Positions 1 to 5,841 of a stretch of 5,841 bases of DNA are shown piece after piece. Origin of the DNA: Prolixibacteraceae bacterium. GTDB lineage: Bacteria; Bacteroidota; Bacteroidia; Bacteroidales; Prolixibacteraceae. The translations under genes and the position numbers were made by a program. The notes under the pieces are model-generated. The model was not told where the DNA came from and made no database searches. It saw nothing but the letters and a program-made list of their open reading frames with translations. The stretch spans positions 1 through 5,841 of the forward strand of contig SKHV01000351.1 of assembly GCA_007116765.1 (NCBI GenBank). The letters are read 5' to 3'. Position 1 is the stretch's first letter, and each line of letters opens with the position of its first letter.

Positions 1-1
1 A

Positions 2-367
2 GGCGACGACGAGGCCATGTTTATCGATATGGACTTTGTGCGTGCACTGGAATACGGTATGCCGCCCACATCGGGCATGGGCATTGGCATTGACCGCCTG
101 GTAATGTTCATGACCAACCAGCCTTCGATTCAGGATGTGCTTTTCTTCCCGCAAATGAAACCCGAGAAAAAAGCGGTGGAACTGAGCGACGATGAAAAAG
201 CAGTGATGGAATTGCTGAAAGCAGAATCGCCTGTTGAACTTGAAGGCCTTAAAAAACAAACCGGGTTAAGCAACAAAAAGTGGGACAAAGCCATCAAAGG
301 CCTCACTAAACATAAGCTGGCCAAGGTTGAAAAAACAGAGGATAAATTGATTGTTTCAATAATATAA
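2..367 (+). CDS. lysS: Lysine--tRNA ligase (class II), 3' end only
   Basis: This is the C-terminal 121 residues of cytoplasmic lysyl-tRNA synthetase, which charges tRNA-Lys with lysine using ATP. The reading frame is open from base 2 and the true start lies outside the window; the ATG at 17 is an internal Met. Visible signatures are GDDEAMFIDMDFVRALEYG, followed by class II motif 3, GMGIGIDRL (about bases 77-100), whose Arg codon at 95-97 is the ATP-binding arginine of the family. FPQMKPEKK then closes the catalytic core. About 64 further residues (roughly bases 173-364) form a Lys- and Glu-rich tail that looks like a small winged-helix-type domain. E. coli LysS ends shortly after the core, whereas Bacteroidota enzymes carry such an extension. 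The gene stops with TAA at 365-367 and converges on the next gene. Its base composition is visibly richer in G+C than that of the neighbouring genes, as expected for a well-expressed housekeeping gene. Confidence 0.96.
   Translation, partial: GDDEAMFIDMDFVRALEYGMPPTSGMGIGIDRLVMFMTNQPSIQDVLFFPQMKPEKKAVELSDDEKAVMELLKAESPVELEGLKKQTGLSNKKWDKAIKGLTKHKLAKVEKTEDKLIVSII
173..364 (+). other. C-terminal extension of LysS (winged-helix-like)
   Basis: After the class II catalytic core, the protein continues for about 64 residues. They begin AVELSDDEKAVMELLK and include the segment LEGLKKQTGLSNKKWDKAIK, which reads as helix-turn-helix, then a short beta-like end, KVEKTEDKLIVSII. The pattern (helix, Leu-rich helix, recognition-like helix, two short strands) resembles a winged helix. 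In Bacteroidota LysRS this tail is common; its role, possibly tRNA contact, is not shown by the sequence. The domain assignment is inferred from the pattern only. Confidence 0.55.
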
Positions 368-373
368 AACTAA

Positions 374-1579
374 CTATCTTTTTACAATCAGATCGAATAC
401 ATCATTCGGTAAAACACAAACGGTGTCAATCGAAGCAGTTACAGTTAACCCATTCATCCGGCATAAATACTTACCTGTATTTGACTCGAATATATAGTAA
501 ATTTTAGATCCATCAGCCGAAAACTGAGCACTTTTAACAGGGCTTTTCACGGTGAAATCGATCATTTCATTTTGAAATAGGTCATGATACCGAATGATGT
601 TGCCCCCCTCGGTTAAGAAACCGGAATTGTTCCATTTAGCACGAATTTTTTTTTGATTGGCAACTGAAATTGTAACATCGCGTGTGGTATTATTTTCGAC
701 ATTGAGCAGTTTCTTATCTGTACCTGCCATGTACAAGATATGTTTTTTGTCAGCAGTCCATCCATAAATGGTATTTTTTCTTTCAGTTGAGCTTCCTAAT
801 CTTTCAAAAGTGGCATTTTGAATATCATATTTACAAAGGATCGAAAATTCGTTACTAAAAACCCAGCCACTATAATAGCCCGCCCATAAACTTCCATACA
901 AAAAATTCCCATCGTCCGATGCAAACCAAGGTCCTCTGTTAACCCATGCATTTGCGGTGGCTGTAGATGCCTCGGGTTGTTTTTTCGCCCAATCTACTAC
1001 CGGTTTTGCAGCAATGAATTCGTCATTCGACGTATTATACCTGACAACCCGATGATCCCAGGTATCCCAATAAATCCTGTCGTTCCATCCTGATACATAA
1101 ATAATATGGCCACTTTCACTGATAGTAGGCGTACATTCGATTGTAGTATATTCATTTGCGGGTCTCGATGCTGCAAGAAGGGGTAATCTCTTCCAGCTTT
1201 TATTTTGAATATCAACAACAGCTCCCCTCCACGAATGAACATGGTTTCCGGCTGGAGCAGGATCCATTGAGCGAAAATCATTATGCAATGCTAATGAAAT
1301 TTGATTGCCTAATACATCAACATATTCTAACATACTGTTGCCGATTCGTGGATAGATATCAACCAAATGATCAAAATTGGCCTCTCCCTTTTGAACGTCC
1401 ATTAAGGATAAATATGAACCACTGCCAATTTTGCCTTCATCATTATTGTGCAAAGCAATAAATTGATCAATATCACTCACTTTTGGAGAAGAAAAATTAA
1501 AGATACAACCCGAAACCAGCATCATTGTTATAACAAAACCGACTGTGGCATACAATGCCTTTGAGATTTTTTTTGCCAT
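374..1579 (-). CDS. Predicted lipoprotein with WD40/TolB-like beta-propeller repeats
   Basis: A 401-residue exported protein of unknown function. The N-terminus has a basic start (MAKKISK), a hydrophobic segment (about residues 8-22) and a lipobox VSGC with the lipidated Cys at 25, so it should be processed by signal peptidase II. Residues after the Cys (IFNFSSPKVSD) lack the acidic cluster of the Bacteroidetes surface-export signal, so an inner-leaflet, periplasm-facing location is more likely; this is inference. The rest looks like a beta-propeller. Blade-like segments lie near 150-183, 216-258, 271-298, 314-340 and 349-375, several with the pattern 'ADG-x-x-IYY' followed by a YD or RYN strand. 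The clearest is SAQFSADGSKIYYIFES (350-366). The middle is rich in Trp and Tyr (WNDRIYWDTWDH; GSLWAGYYSGW). No catalytic motif is recognisable. Start at 1577-1579 is fixed by the signal peptide; the stop is TAG. It could be a sensor, binding or scaffold protein. I do not recognise a named family. Confidence 0.85.
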   Translation of the reverse strand: MAKKISKALYATVGFVITMMLVSGCIFNFSSPKVSDIDQFIALHNNDEGKIGSGSYLSLMDVQKGEANFDHLVDIYPRIGNSMLEYVDVLGNQISLALHNDFRSMDPAPAGNHVHSWRGAVVDIQNKSWKRLPLLAASRPANEYTTIECTPTISESGHIIYVSGWNDRIYWDTWDHRVVRYNTSNDEFIAAKPVVDWAKKQPEASTATANAWVNRGPWFASDDGNFLYGSLWAGYYSGWVFSNEFSILCKYDIQNATFERLGSSTERKNTIYGWTADKKHILYMAGTDKKLLNVENNTTRDVTISVANQKKIRAKWNNSGFLTEGGNIIRYHDLFQNEMIDFTVKSPVKSAQFSADGSKIYYIFESNTGKYLCRMNGLTVTASIDTVCVLPNDVFDLIVKR

Positions 1580-1650
1580 GATTGTGATTTTTAGTTATTA
1601 AATAAGAGGAAAAATTCCGTATTTACATTATATCCTTTCCCTTTTGATGT

Positions 1651-1681
1651 TAAAGTTAAAGAAATAATGGTAAAAATCAAA
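1651..1681 (-). promoter_or_regulatory. Candidate Bacteroidetes-type promoter for the lipoprotein gene
   Basis: Read on the minus strand, TTTG (1681-1678) is followed after 19 nt by TAACTTTA (1658-1651). The known Bacteroidetes primary-sigma consensus is TTTG at about -33 and TAnnTTTG at about -7, with a 19-21 nt spacer. The match is perfect at -33 and spacing, and 5 of 6 defined positions at -7, with final A instead of G. It would give a leader of roughly 65 nt before the ATG at 1579. In AT-rich DNA such a match can arise by chance. Confidence 0.4.
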
Positions 1682-1699
1682 ATGATTTACATTTAATCA
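1672..1699 (-). terminator. Weak candidate terminator after the T9SS-substrate gene
   Basis: On the minus strand a 5-bp stem TGATT/AATCA (1699-1695 with 1687-1683) and a 7-nt loop are followed by TTTTGATTTTT (1682-1672). The position, about 75 nt beyond the stop of the large gene, suits an intrinsic terminator. The stem is short and has almost no G+C, so it may not function. Its T-tract overlaps the -33 element of the downstream promoter candidate. Confidence 0.2.
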
Positions 1700-1708
1700 G
1701 TGTTGTAA

Positions 1709-1746
1709 GGTGCTCATTGTTCGTAAAATAGCTTTGTTGGGTGCTC
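1709..1746. repeat. Short direct repeat GGTGCTC, two copies
   Basis: GGTGCTC occurs at 1709-1715 and again at 1740-1746, 31 bp apart. Both copies are preceded by TGTTG and followed by a T-rich stretch. The pair lies in the spacer between the two minus-strand genes, upstream of the promoter candidate at 1651-1681. It may be an operator-like site or chance; nothing else supports a function. Confidence 0.25.
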
Positions 1747-1774
1747 GTTTTATCTATGATCCAATGCATATTAA

Positions 1775-4700
1775 CTATTTTATTAAAACAAACGATGTTC
1801 GCATTGTTTTCTCATTGTCTGAAATTGAAAGGAAATACAAGCCACTAGGTATTTCATAAAGCTCAACCTTCGTGCTTAAACCATTCACTCCAGTAATTTT
1901 TTTGATTACTTGCCCGTGGCTGTTTATTAGTTCGATGTTTGCATTTTTAACAGGTTTCTTTAGCTGCATTTCAAATATCCCCGGGTTTGGGTTGGGAACT
2001 ACTTTTATTTCTTCAGAGAAGTAAAAATCATTAATATTGAGAGTTGTAATTTCGAAACACTCGGATATTACAGTGCAACCTTGGTATGAAATCTCTACCG
2101 CATACGAACCATTCTCCAACGGCTCAAAAATCTGTTGAACCGCACCATCAATTGGCTTTAAATAGTTTTCGCAATCAATCCATTGATAAATTGCATTTTC
2201 CTGTAAAGCGGTCAGTAATGTTCCCGTCAATTCAATCTCATTCGACATGCTTACAACATCGAGGTTCAGTATATAAATACTATCGCAGCTAAAAGCATTG
2301 GTAAAAACCTTTTCGTATGTTCCGCTTTCACTGTAGCTTTCTCCGTGCCATCCTATGGTATCTCCATAACAAATTACCACATCATCGTGGATTTTGTAAA
2401 CTGGGTTAACGGTTAAGTTGAGCACATAAGTGCTGTCGCAACCGTGCATACTTTGCATGTGGTGGTAATAGGTGCCTTGTTCGAGATAATTGTTTCCGAA
2501 CCACACAAAATTGGAACCATCACATATTTCGGCATTTTCTTCAAACAAATACTCCTGTCCAACAAATAAACTTACGGTATCGCTAATCAATTCTGCATTC
2601 CGGTTCCAAACCAGGCAACGAAAATAACTTTCGTTTTGTTGCAGGCTGAGGTGTTCAAGTGTGAGGGTTGGGCTATTAGCCTCCGGAATATCGGACCATT
2701 GGTCTGTACCCACAAGCTCCTGCCATTGGTATTTTACGGGCTGTTGCTCCGAAGTGGCCACAATTTGAAAGTGCACAGTAGAATTCACACAGGCTACTTT
2801 GCTCTGAGCTTGTTGTTCAATTACCGGTGGTGGCATATCGAACACCGCAAGCGATGCAAGCAGCCGATTGTTGGCCGAAGTAAAAAAACCGGTGACATAA
2901 AGCTTATTGTCACTCAACAGTACATTAGATATGATACCAATCCCTTCCAATACACCATAAGTATTTACTTTCCATTCCGGGTCAGGGAGTCCTTCTTTGT
3001 TATCAAGCCTTCCTATATCAATTCGTTCATTATTCATATTAAAAGGGATACCGGCAAAAATTACATCTTCGTTGGTTTTCAACATATCAAATACTTGGGT
3101 AGAAAAGCCCATGTTCTCAGCAACATAGTCAAGCAGTTTCCAATCAGACGCTATTGTTCCGCTGTGCCTTTCAATTTTAATAGGAATGCCATAATTCATT
3201 ACCGCATATAGATCTTTGTTGTTCACAATCAATTTGTTTACAAACAACTCCAACCCATCGGGTAACATATCAAATTGAAACTCAAAATTCCAATCCTCAT
3301 CTATATCTCCGGTTTCTGTATCGAAACGGGCAAGCATTGCTCGACTAAGCCCGTTGGCTTCAGTAAAAGCACCTCCAACATATAAGGTATCATTTTCTAT
3401 TGCCATGCTTAGTGCCATTTTGTTCAGATAAGCATTCCATTCCCTGTCAACAGCCCCGCTTTCTTTGTCAATTTTGGCAATATACATTATCGAATCGGTT
3501 AATGAGCATTTGAACTGTCCTCCAACATATAGGCTCCCATCATGCTCAACCATGCATATTATTTCACCATATAAACCGGTAGTCCAATCGTTTATAATTT
3601 CGCCGGAGCTGTGATCAATCTTTTGAAGTATTTCAAACCCGGGCTCAAATGCTTTTCTCAGAAACTCTTCATATTCTTCATATTCTTCTTCTTCATCAAA
3701 ATATGCTTCTTCATAAAGTCCAAAATAGCGTTTCCTGAACGACAAAAAAACATGCTCGTTGTCAGATATTATGCCCGATGGATAATTATACAAACTATCT
3801 GTATCTGAAAAGTCGATAATAGGTATCCAGTCAAGATCGATTGTATAATCATACTTTGAGAACCTGGTAATTGTTGTTGGAATTGCACCGGACACTACTG
3901 CTGAACCGGCCAGTAGTACTGTACTGTCGTTCTTTTGAAACAGTTGTGCAAATTGGAATGATATACTATAATCTTCATAATCGACCTCAGCACTTATTGT
4001 GTCTATACTGGCCAGGAAGCCGGAAACATTATAGCCGGCAAATCCCGGATTCTGTACTGTAGCCAATATTTTATTGTTCATTTGTGCCAAACTGAAAATT
4101 TCGGCTTGAGTATTGAATTGTGGATTCCATTCCCAGTCTTTTGTACCATTGTATTTCGATATCCTGAATAATTTATTGGTTTCGTGTTCTGTTGCACAAT
4201 ACAGGTAATTATCTATAAGTACAATGTCTCTTAATGACTCGATGTTGGGTTGAGTCCACTCACCGTAAACCATCGCGTTGTTTTTGTTCAGCTTTACAAT
4301 ATTGCTTGAAAAAGTACCGCTTATTTGCCCAAAACTGCCTCCAACATACAAGGTATCGGCATCGCGAATAATTGCACTTACCGAGTAGTTGGGTTCAGGA
4401 GACCAGCCCAAATCAAGGCTTCCATCCACCAGACTAAGGCGCACCAAATGTTTGCGGTCATGACCGTTCACTGATGTAAAACGCCCACCAAGGTAAATAT
4501 AGTTCTCATCAATGGCCAGTGCATTGATTTCGGGCCTATGAGACCGATGTATATTGGGTTTCCAATCCAAATCGATTGAAAAATCATCGATATTGAAGCG
4601 CATAATATTAAAAAACGTTTCATCGTTAACCGAACCGAATCTTCCGGCTATATAAACATGCTTATTGTCCTTTATCATTGTATTGACAACACCATTTATT

Positions 4701-5071
4701 TCGAGCATCAGCGAGTCGGGCTTGCTGCCATTGGCATGCTGTACAATTATCTGACTCTTGTAATTAAACATGGTTACTGACGAAAAAGAATAAGTAGCAA
4801 TAAAGTGCACCGAATCGTTCAATTCAAGTATTGCCGATAAGATATTGTCGCCATGAGGCCAGTCCATGGAGTATGCCCCGCTTTTGTCTATCAAAATTGG
4901 CCCTGCCACATTTTCCCCACTAAAACCATGGCTTCCTGCCACATAAACAAAGTCTTCATCGGCACCTATTGCCGACATAAAGCCTGTGAAACCCGGAATG
5001 TCAGTACGTGATTCTTGTGCCGTTAAAATGCCATTAGCAATTAATAGCAGCAAAAAAAGTTTTGCTTTCAT
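1775..5071 (-). CDS. Secreted modular beta-propeller protein with T9SS type A C-terminal sorting domain
   Basis: A 1098-residue exported protein of unknown function, predicted to cross the outer membrane by the type IX secretion system and to be released or surface-attached. A signal peptide covers residues 1-18 (hydrophobic LFLLLLIANGILTA, cleavage before QES). Residues about 30-745 hold repeated units of the form 'hYVGG-x-F ... NG ... L-x-R ... G-x-x-D-x-x-W', resembling delta-60/DUF5122 propeller repeats; good examples are YLGGRF (193-198), YVGGSF (242-247), YVGGQF (515-520) and YVGGAF (564-569). Then come an Ig-like domain (about 750-837, Cys 761/819, Trp 783), two Cys-paired repeats (849-889, 900-939), a Cys-containing linker (about 960-1009) and the sorting domain (about 1023-1098). 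No enzyme motif is visible; binding or adhesion is the simplest guess. The start at 5069-5071 is set by the signal peptide; the stop is TAG. A Glu/Tyr-rich insert lies at 453-469. Confidence 0.92.
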   Translation of the reverse strand: MKAKLFLLLLIANGILTAQESRTDIPGFTGFMSAIGADEDFVYVAGSHGFSGENVAGPILIDKSGAYSMDWPHGDNILSAILELNDSVHFIATYSFSSVTMFNYKSQIIVQHANGSKPDSLMLEINGVVNTMIKDNKHVYIAGRFGSVNDETFFNIMRFNIDDFSIDLDWKPNIHRSHRPEINALAIDENYIYLGGRFTSVNGHDRKHLVRLSLVDGSLDLGWSPEPNYSVSAIIRDADTLYVGGSFGQISGTFSSNIVKLNKNNAMVYGEWTQPNIESLRDIVLIDNYLYCATEHETNKLFRISKYNGTKDWEWNPQFNTQAEIFSLAQMNNKILATVQNPGFAGYNVSGFLASIDTISAEVDYEDYSISFQFAQLFQKNDSTVLLAGSAVVSGAIPTTITRFSKYDYTIDLDWIPIIDFSDTDSLYNYPSGIISDNEHVFLSFRKRYFGLYEEAYFDEEEEYEEYEEFLRKAFEPGFEILQKIDHSSGEIINDWTTGLYGEIICMVEHDGSLYVGGQFKCSLTDSIMYIAKIDKESGAVDREWNAYLNKMALSMAIENDTLYVGGAFTEANGLSRAMLARFDTETGDIDEDWNFEFQFDMLPDGLELFVNKLIVNNKDLYAVMNYGIPIKIERHSGTIASDWKLLDYVAENMGFSTQVFDMLKTNEDVIFAGIPFNMNNERIDIGRLDNKEGLPDPEWKVNTYGVLEGIGIISNVLLSDNKLYVTGFFTSANNRLLASLAVFDMPPPVIEQQAQSKVACVNSTVHFQIVATSEQQPVKYQWQELVGTDQWSDIPEANSPTLTLEHLSLQQNESYFRCLVWNRNAELISDTVSLFVGQEYLFEENAEICDGSNFVWFGNNYLEQGTYYHHMQSMHGCDSTYVLNLTVNPVYKIHDDVVICYGDTIGWHGESYSESGTYEKVFTNAFSCDSIYILNLDVVSMSNEIELTGTLLTALQENAIYQWIDCENYLKPIDGAVQQIFEPLENGSYAVEISYQGCTVISECFEITTLNINDFYFSEEIKVVPNPNPGIFEMQLKKPVKNANIELINSHGQVIKKITGVNGLSTKVELYEIPSGLYFLSISDNEKTMRTSFVLIK
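1778..2005 (-). other. T9SS type A (Por) C-terminal sorting domain
   Basis: Residues about 1023-1098. The hallmarks are VVPNPNPGIFEMQL (the PNP..G motif), NIELINSHGQVIKKI, and a final hairpin EIPSGLYFLSI ... TSFVLIK. This matches the Bacteroidetes Por secretion system sorting domain family (TIGR04183), which directs the protein through the outer-membrane translocon and is normally cleaved by the PorU sortase. It implies that the genome encodes a T9SS, although none of that machinery is in this window. Confidence 0.93.
2255..2527 (-). repeat. Two tandem Cys-paired 'C-x-G...W-x-G...GTY...CDS' protein repeats
   Basis: Residues 849-889 and 900-939 follow the same template: IC-x-G, then W-x-G or WFGN, Y-x-E-x-GTY, then CDS-x-Y-x-LNL-x-V. 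The Cys pairs are 850/878 and 901/929, each exactly 28 residues apart, so one disulphide per repeat is plausible. This module is common before T9SS sorting domains in Bacteroidota extracellular proteins; its function is unknown to me. The copies have diverged at the DNA level, so this is an old duplication. Confidence 0.75.
2561..2824 (-). other. Ig-like domain of the secreted protein
   Basis: Residues about 750-837. The strand pattern with Cys 761 (KVACVNSTVHFQI), YQWQ around Trp 783, TLTLEHLSL and YFRCLVW with Cys 819 matches bacterial Ig-like modules: paired Cys about 58 apart, core Trp, and Y-x-C before the last strands. Such domains usually act as spacers between the propeller and the sorting signal, or bind glycans or proteins. 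Confidence 0.7.
2837..4984 (-). other. Delta-60/DUF5122-like propeller repeat region
   Basis: Residues about 30-745 of the secreted protein. A conserved D-x-x-W or D-W anchor recurs at Trp 71, 170, 223, 272, 315, 415, 496, 545, 594, 644 and 700. Adjacent anchors are usually 43-56 residues apart, and the two gaps of about 100 fit one degenerate blade each. This suggests about 13 blades, more than one propeller can usually hold, so probably two consecutive propellers. The blade count and the split are inferred from spacing only. The 'measured value versus place' flavour of the repeats (YVGG-F, RF/KID, D-W) is that of delta-60 repeats seen in many secreted Bacteroidota and myxobacterial proteins. 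Confidence 0.7.
3665..3715 (-). repeat. Glu/Tyr-rich low-complexity insert with a 9-bp tandem duplication
   Basis: Within the propeller region, residues 453-469 read EEAYFDEEEEYEEYEEF. On the plus strand TTCATATTC is present as two perfect adjacent copies (3668-3685), followed by a CTT/TTC-rich stretch. The 9-bp unit encodes EYE-type triplets in frame, so changes in copy number would keep the frame. It sits in an over-long gap between blade anchors (Trp 415 to 496, 81 residues) and is likely a surface loop. Confidence 0.7.
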
Positions 5072-5092
5072 GATGTTGGTTTTTTAAAAAAT

Positions 5093-5122
5093 CAAATTAC
5101 AAATAAAAGTGTTTATTTTCAA
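5093..5122 (-). promoter_or_regulatory. Very weak promoter candidate for the T9SS-substrate gene
   Basis: On the minus strand TTG (5122-5120) precedes TAATTTG (5099-5093) by 20 nt. The -7 element lacks one base of the TAnnTTTG consensus, and the surrounding DNA is so AT-rich that chance matches are expected. It would leave a leader of only about 20 nt before the ATG at 5071. No Shine-Dalgarno sequence is visible. Confidence 0.18.
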
Positions 5123-5360
5123 TTAAAAAATGAGACTAAAGACAAGATGAAAATTTACAATACAGTTTTATCTTTTATGTTATTTTTTTATATATATTGC
5201 ACTTACTCTTCTCTACATATCTTCTCTATCCCAAAAAGCAAAATTCTAACCTTCAGCTTAAACGACAACGCCATTGTTTAAATAAGCACATGCATTACAC
5301 ATGTATAAAAGCATACAAATGGAGGCATTTAATAAACTACGAATAAACAGCACAATAACT

Positions 5361-5377
5361 ACTTGCAAAATGCAAGT
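5361..5377. promoter_or_regulatory. Perfect 7-bp inverted repeat upstream of the rightward gene
   Basis: ACTTGCA (5361-5367), a 3-nt AAA spacer, and TGCAAGT (5371-5377) form a perfect inverted repeat, 49 bp before the ATG at 5427. It is followed by a C-run (5380-5386) rather than T residues, so it is not an intrinsic terminator in the plus direction. It could be an operator for a dimeric regulator or a small leader hairpin. A short arm like this may also be chance. Confidence 0.3.
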
Positions 5378-5426
5378 CTCCCCCCTTACTCATAACCATC
5401 AAAACGGTTTTAAAAACAATATTCAC

Positions 5427-5841
5427 ATGAAAACATTTCTTTCCTTACTAATACTTTTGCTTTCATTTCAATTCTCATTTTCTCAAATTATACCCTTAAG
5501 CGAAACCGAAATGATTGAAAGTTCCGAGAATATCGTAAAAGGAAAAGTATTGTCAAGTAAATCGGAATGGACAACCGATCGCTCTATGATATTCACTTTC
5601 ACCCGCCTCATTGTTGAAGAAGTTTTTTCAGGCGAATATCATATTGGTGACACCATAACTATTGTTGCCCCCGGAGGCTATGACCCTTTAACTGAAATTG
5701 GCTTAGTAGTTTCGCACCAGGCAGTATTTGAACCCGGCGAAGAATCTGTTGTTTTTCTGAACAAAGCTGAAGGCAATATTGATGCAATTAATTATGATGT
5801 TTTGAAAGACGACTCTCGTTTTCCTCAAAAACTTGACATTG
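5427..5841 (+). CDS. Exported protein of unknown function, 5' part (cut by window end)
   Basis: The first 138 residues are present and the frame is open to the window edge. A signal peptide is clear: MKT, a hydrophobic run FLSLLILLLSFQF, then SFS with cleavage probably before Gln 20. The mature part (about 34-115) looks like a beta-barrel-type module: IVKGKV, SEWTTDRSMIFTFTRLIVEEV, GDTITIVAPGG, FEPGEESVVFL. I recall similar N-terminal modules (V-x-G-x-V ... Y-T-x-x-x-x-V-E-E-V-x-x-G ... GG ... F-x-x-GEE-x-x-x-FL) in secreted bacterial proteins, some with a metalloprotease or sorting domain further on, but the part that would show this is missing. The ATG at 5427 was chosen because the signal peptide starts there. 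In-frame ATGs at 5301, 5319 and 5370 have no stop between and would add up to 42 polar residues before it, spoiling the signal peptide. No Shine-Dalgarno sequence is visible, as is usual in this phylum. Confidence 0.85.
   Translation, partial: MKTFLSLLILLLSFQFSFSQIIPLSETEMIESSENIVKGKVLSSKSEWTTDRSMIFTFTRLIVEEVFSGEYHIGDTITIVAPGGYDPLTEIGLVVSHQAVFEPGEESVVFLNKAEGNIDAINYDVLKDDSRFPQKLDI

Larger units (their letters stand above)
5072..5426. other. AT-rich divergent intergenic region
   Basis: A 355-bp non-coding gap between two outward-reading genes for exported proteins, so both promoters should lie here. It contains long A/T runs (for example around 5170-5200), a 7-bp inverted repeat at 5361-5377, and a short AAAAC-G-GTTTT inverted repeat at 5401-5411. 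I see no TTTG/TAnnTTTG promoter for the rightward gene, no RNA gene and no supported ORF. The last 126 bases (5301-5426) happen to be open in frame with the rightward gene. Confidence 0.7.

Noticed and set aside
392..410. Imperfect hairpin near the end of the lipoprotein gene (CGAAT/ATTCG stem)
   Set aside because: No T-tract follows on either strand and it lies inside coding sequence, so it is not a credible terminator for lysS.
1156..1461. 101-codon plus-strand frame inside the lipoprotein gene
   Set aside because: It is antisense to a well-supported CDS and its composition (Gln, His, Cys) looks like a frame shadow.
2636..3211. 191-codon open frame on the plus strand
   Set aside because: It lies fully antisense to the T9SS-substrate gene; its translation is rich in Ile, Tyr, Arg and His, with no domain or signal, and no start context. 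The opposite strand is clearly the coding one.
3611..4062. Small plus-strand frames, including a Phe/Ile-rich one resembling a membrane peptide
   Set aside because: The Phe-rich run is simply the complement of the Glu/Lys-rich coding stretch (acidic loop and its surroundings); no independent support.
5285..5320. Overlapping ACATG/CATGT and TGTAT/ATACA inverted repeats
   Set aside because: Five-base arms with variable loops in AT-rich sequence; no conserved spacing and no promoter element beside them.
5401..5411. AAAAC-G-GTTTT inverted repeat just before the rightward ATG
   Set aside because: Very short and A/T-dominated; expected by chance in such DNA, though mentioned in the intergenic entry.
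1..5841. Search for CRISPR, insertion sequence, tRNA/rRNA, toxin-antitoxin or phage-defence genes
   Set aside because: No regularly spaced DNA repeats, no transposase or terminal inverted repeats, no tRNA-like cloverleaf, and all sizeable coding space is explained by lysS and three exported-protein genes.

Overview
The window looks like an ordinary chromosomal stretch from a Bacteroidota member, most likely order Bacteroidales/Marinilabiliales; this placement is inferred. The evidence is a lysyl-tRNA synthetase 3' end with the C-terminal extension typical of this phylum, a large secreted protein ending in a type IX secretion system (T9SS) type A sorting domain, signal peptides ending just before Gln, AT-rich intergenic DNA, starts without clear Shine-Dalgarno sequences, and one promoter candidate of the TTTG / TAnnTTTG type.

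Layout: (1) 2-367, + strand, is the 3' end of lysS, including class II motif 3. (2) 374-1579, - strand, encodes a 401-residue predicted lipoprotein with WD40/TolB-like beta-propeller repeats; it converges on lysS with only 6 bp between the stop codons. (3) 1580-1774 is a short spacer with a promoter candidate for the lipoprotein gene and a weak terminator candidate for the gene upstream. (4) 1775-5071, - strand, encodes a 1098-residue secreted modular protein: signal peptide, a long series of delta-60/DUF5122-like propeller repeats, an Ig-like domain, two Cys-paired 'CDS' repeats, and a T9SS sorting domain. (5) 5072-5426 is an AT-rich divergent intergenic region with a small inverted repeat. 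(6) 5427-5841, + strand, is the 5' part of another exported protein, cut by the window end.

Functionally, a housekeeping translation gene sits next to three genes for exported proteins: one predicted outer-membrane-anchored lipoprotein, one T9SS substrate and one exported protein of unknown fate. The two minus-strand genes are separated by 195 bp and need not be cotranscribed. Nothing shows that the three exported proteins act together. I see no mobile element, CRISPR array, tRNA or rRNA gene, and no convincing undescribed system. The most notable content is the regular repeat architecture of the 1098-residue protein.
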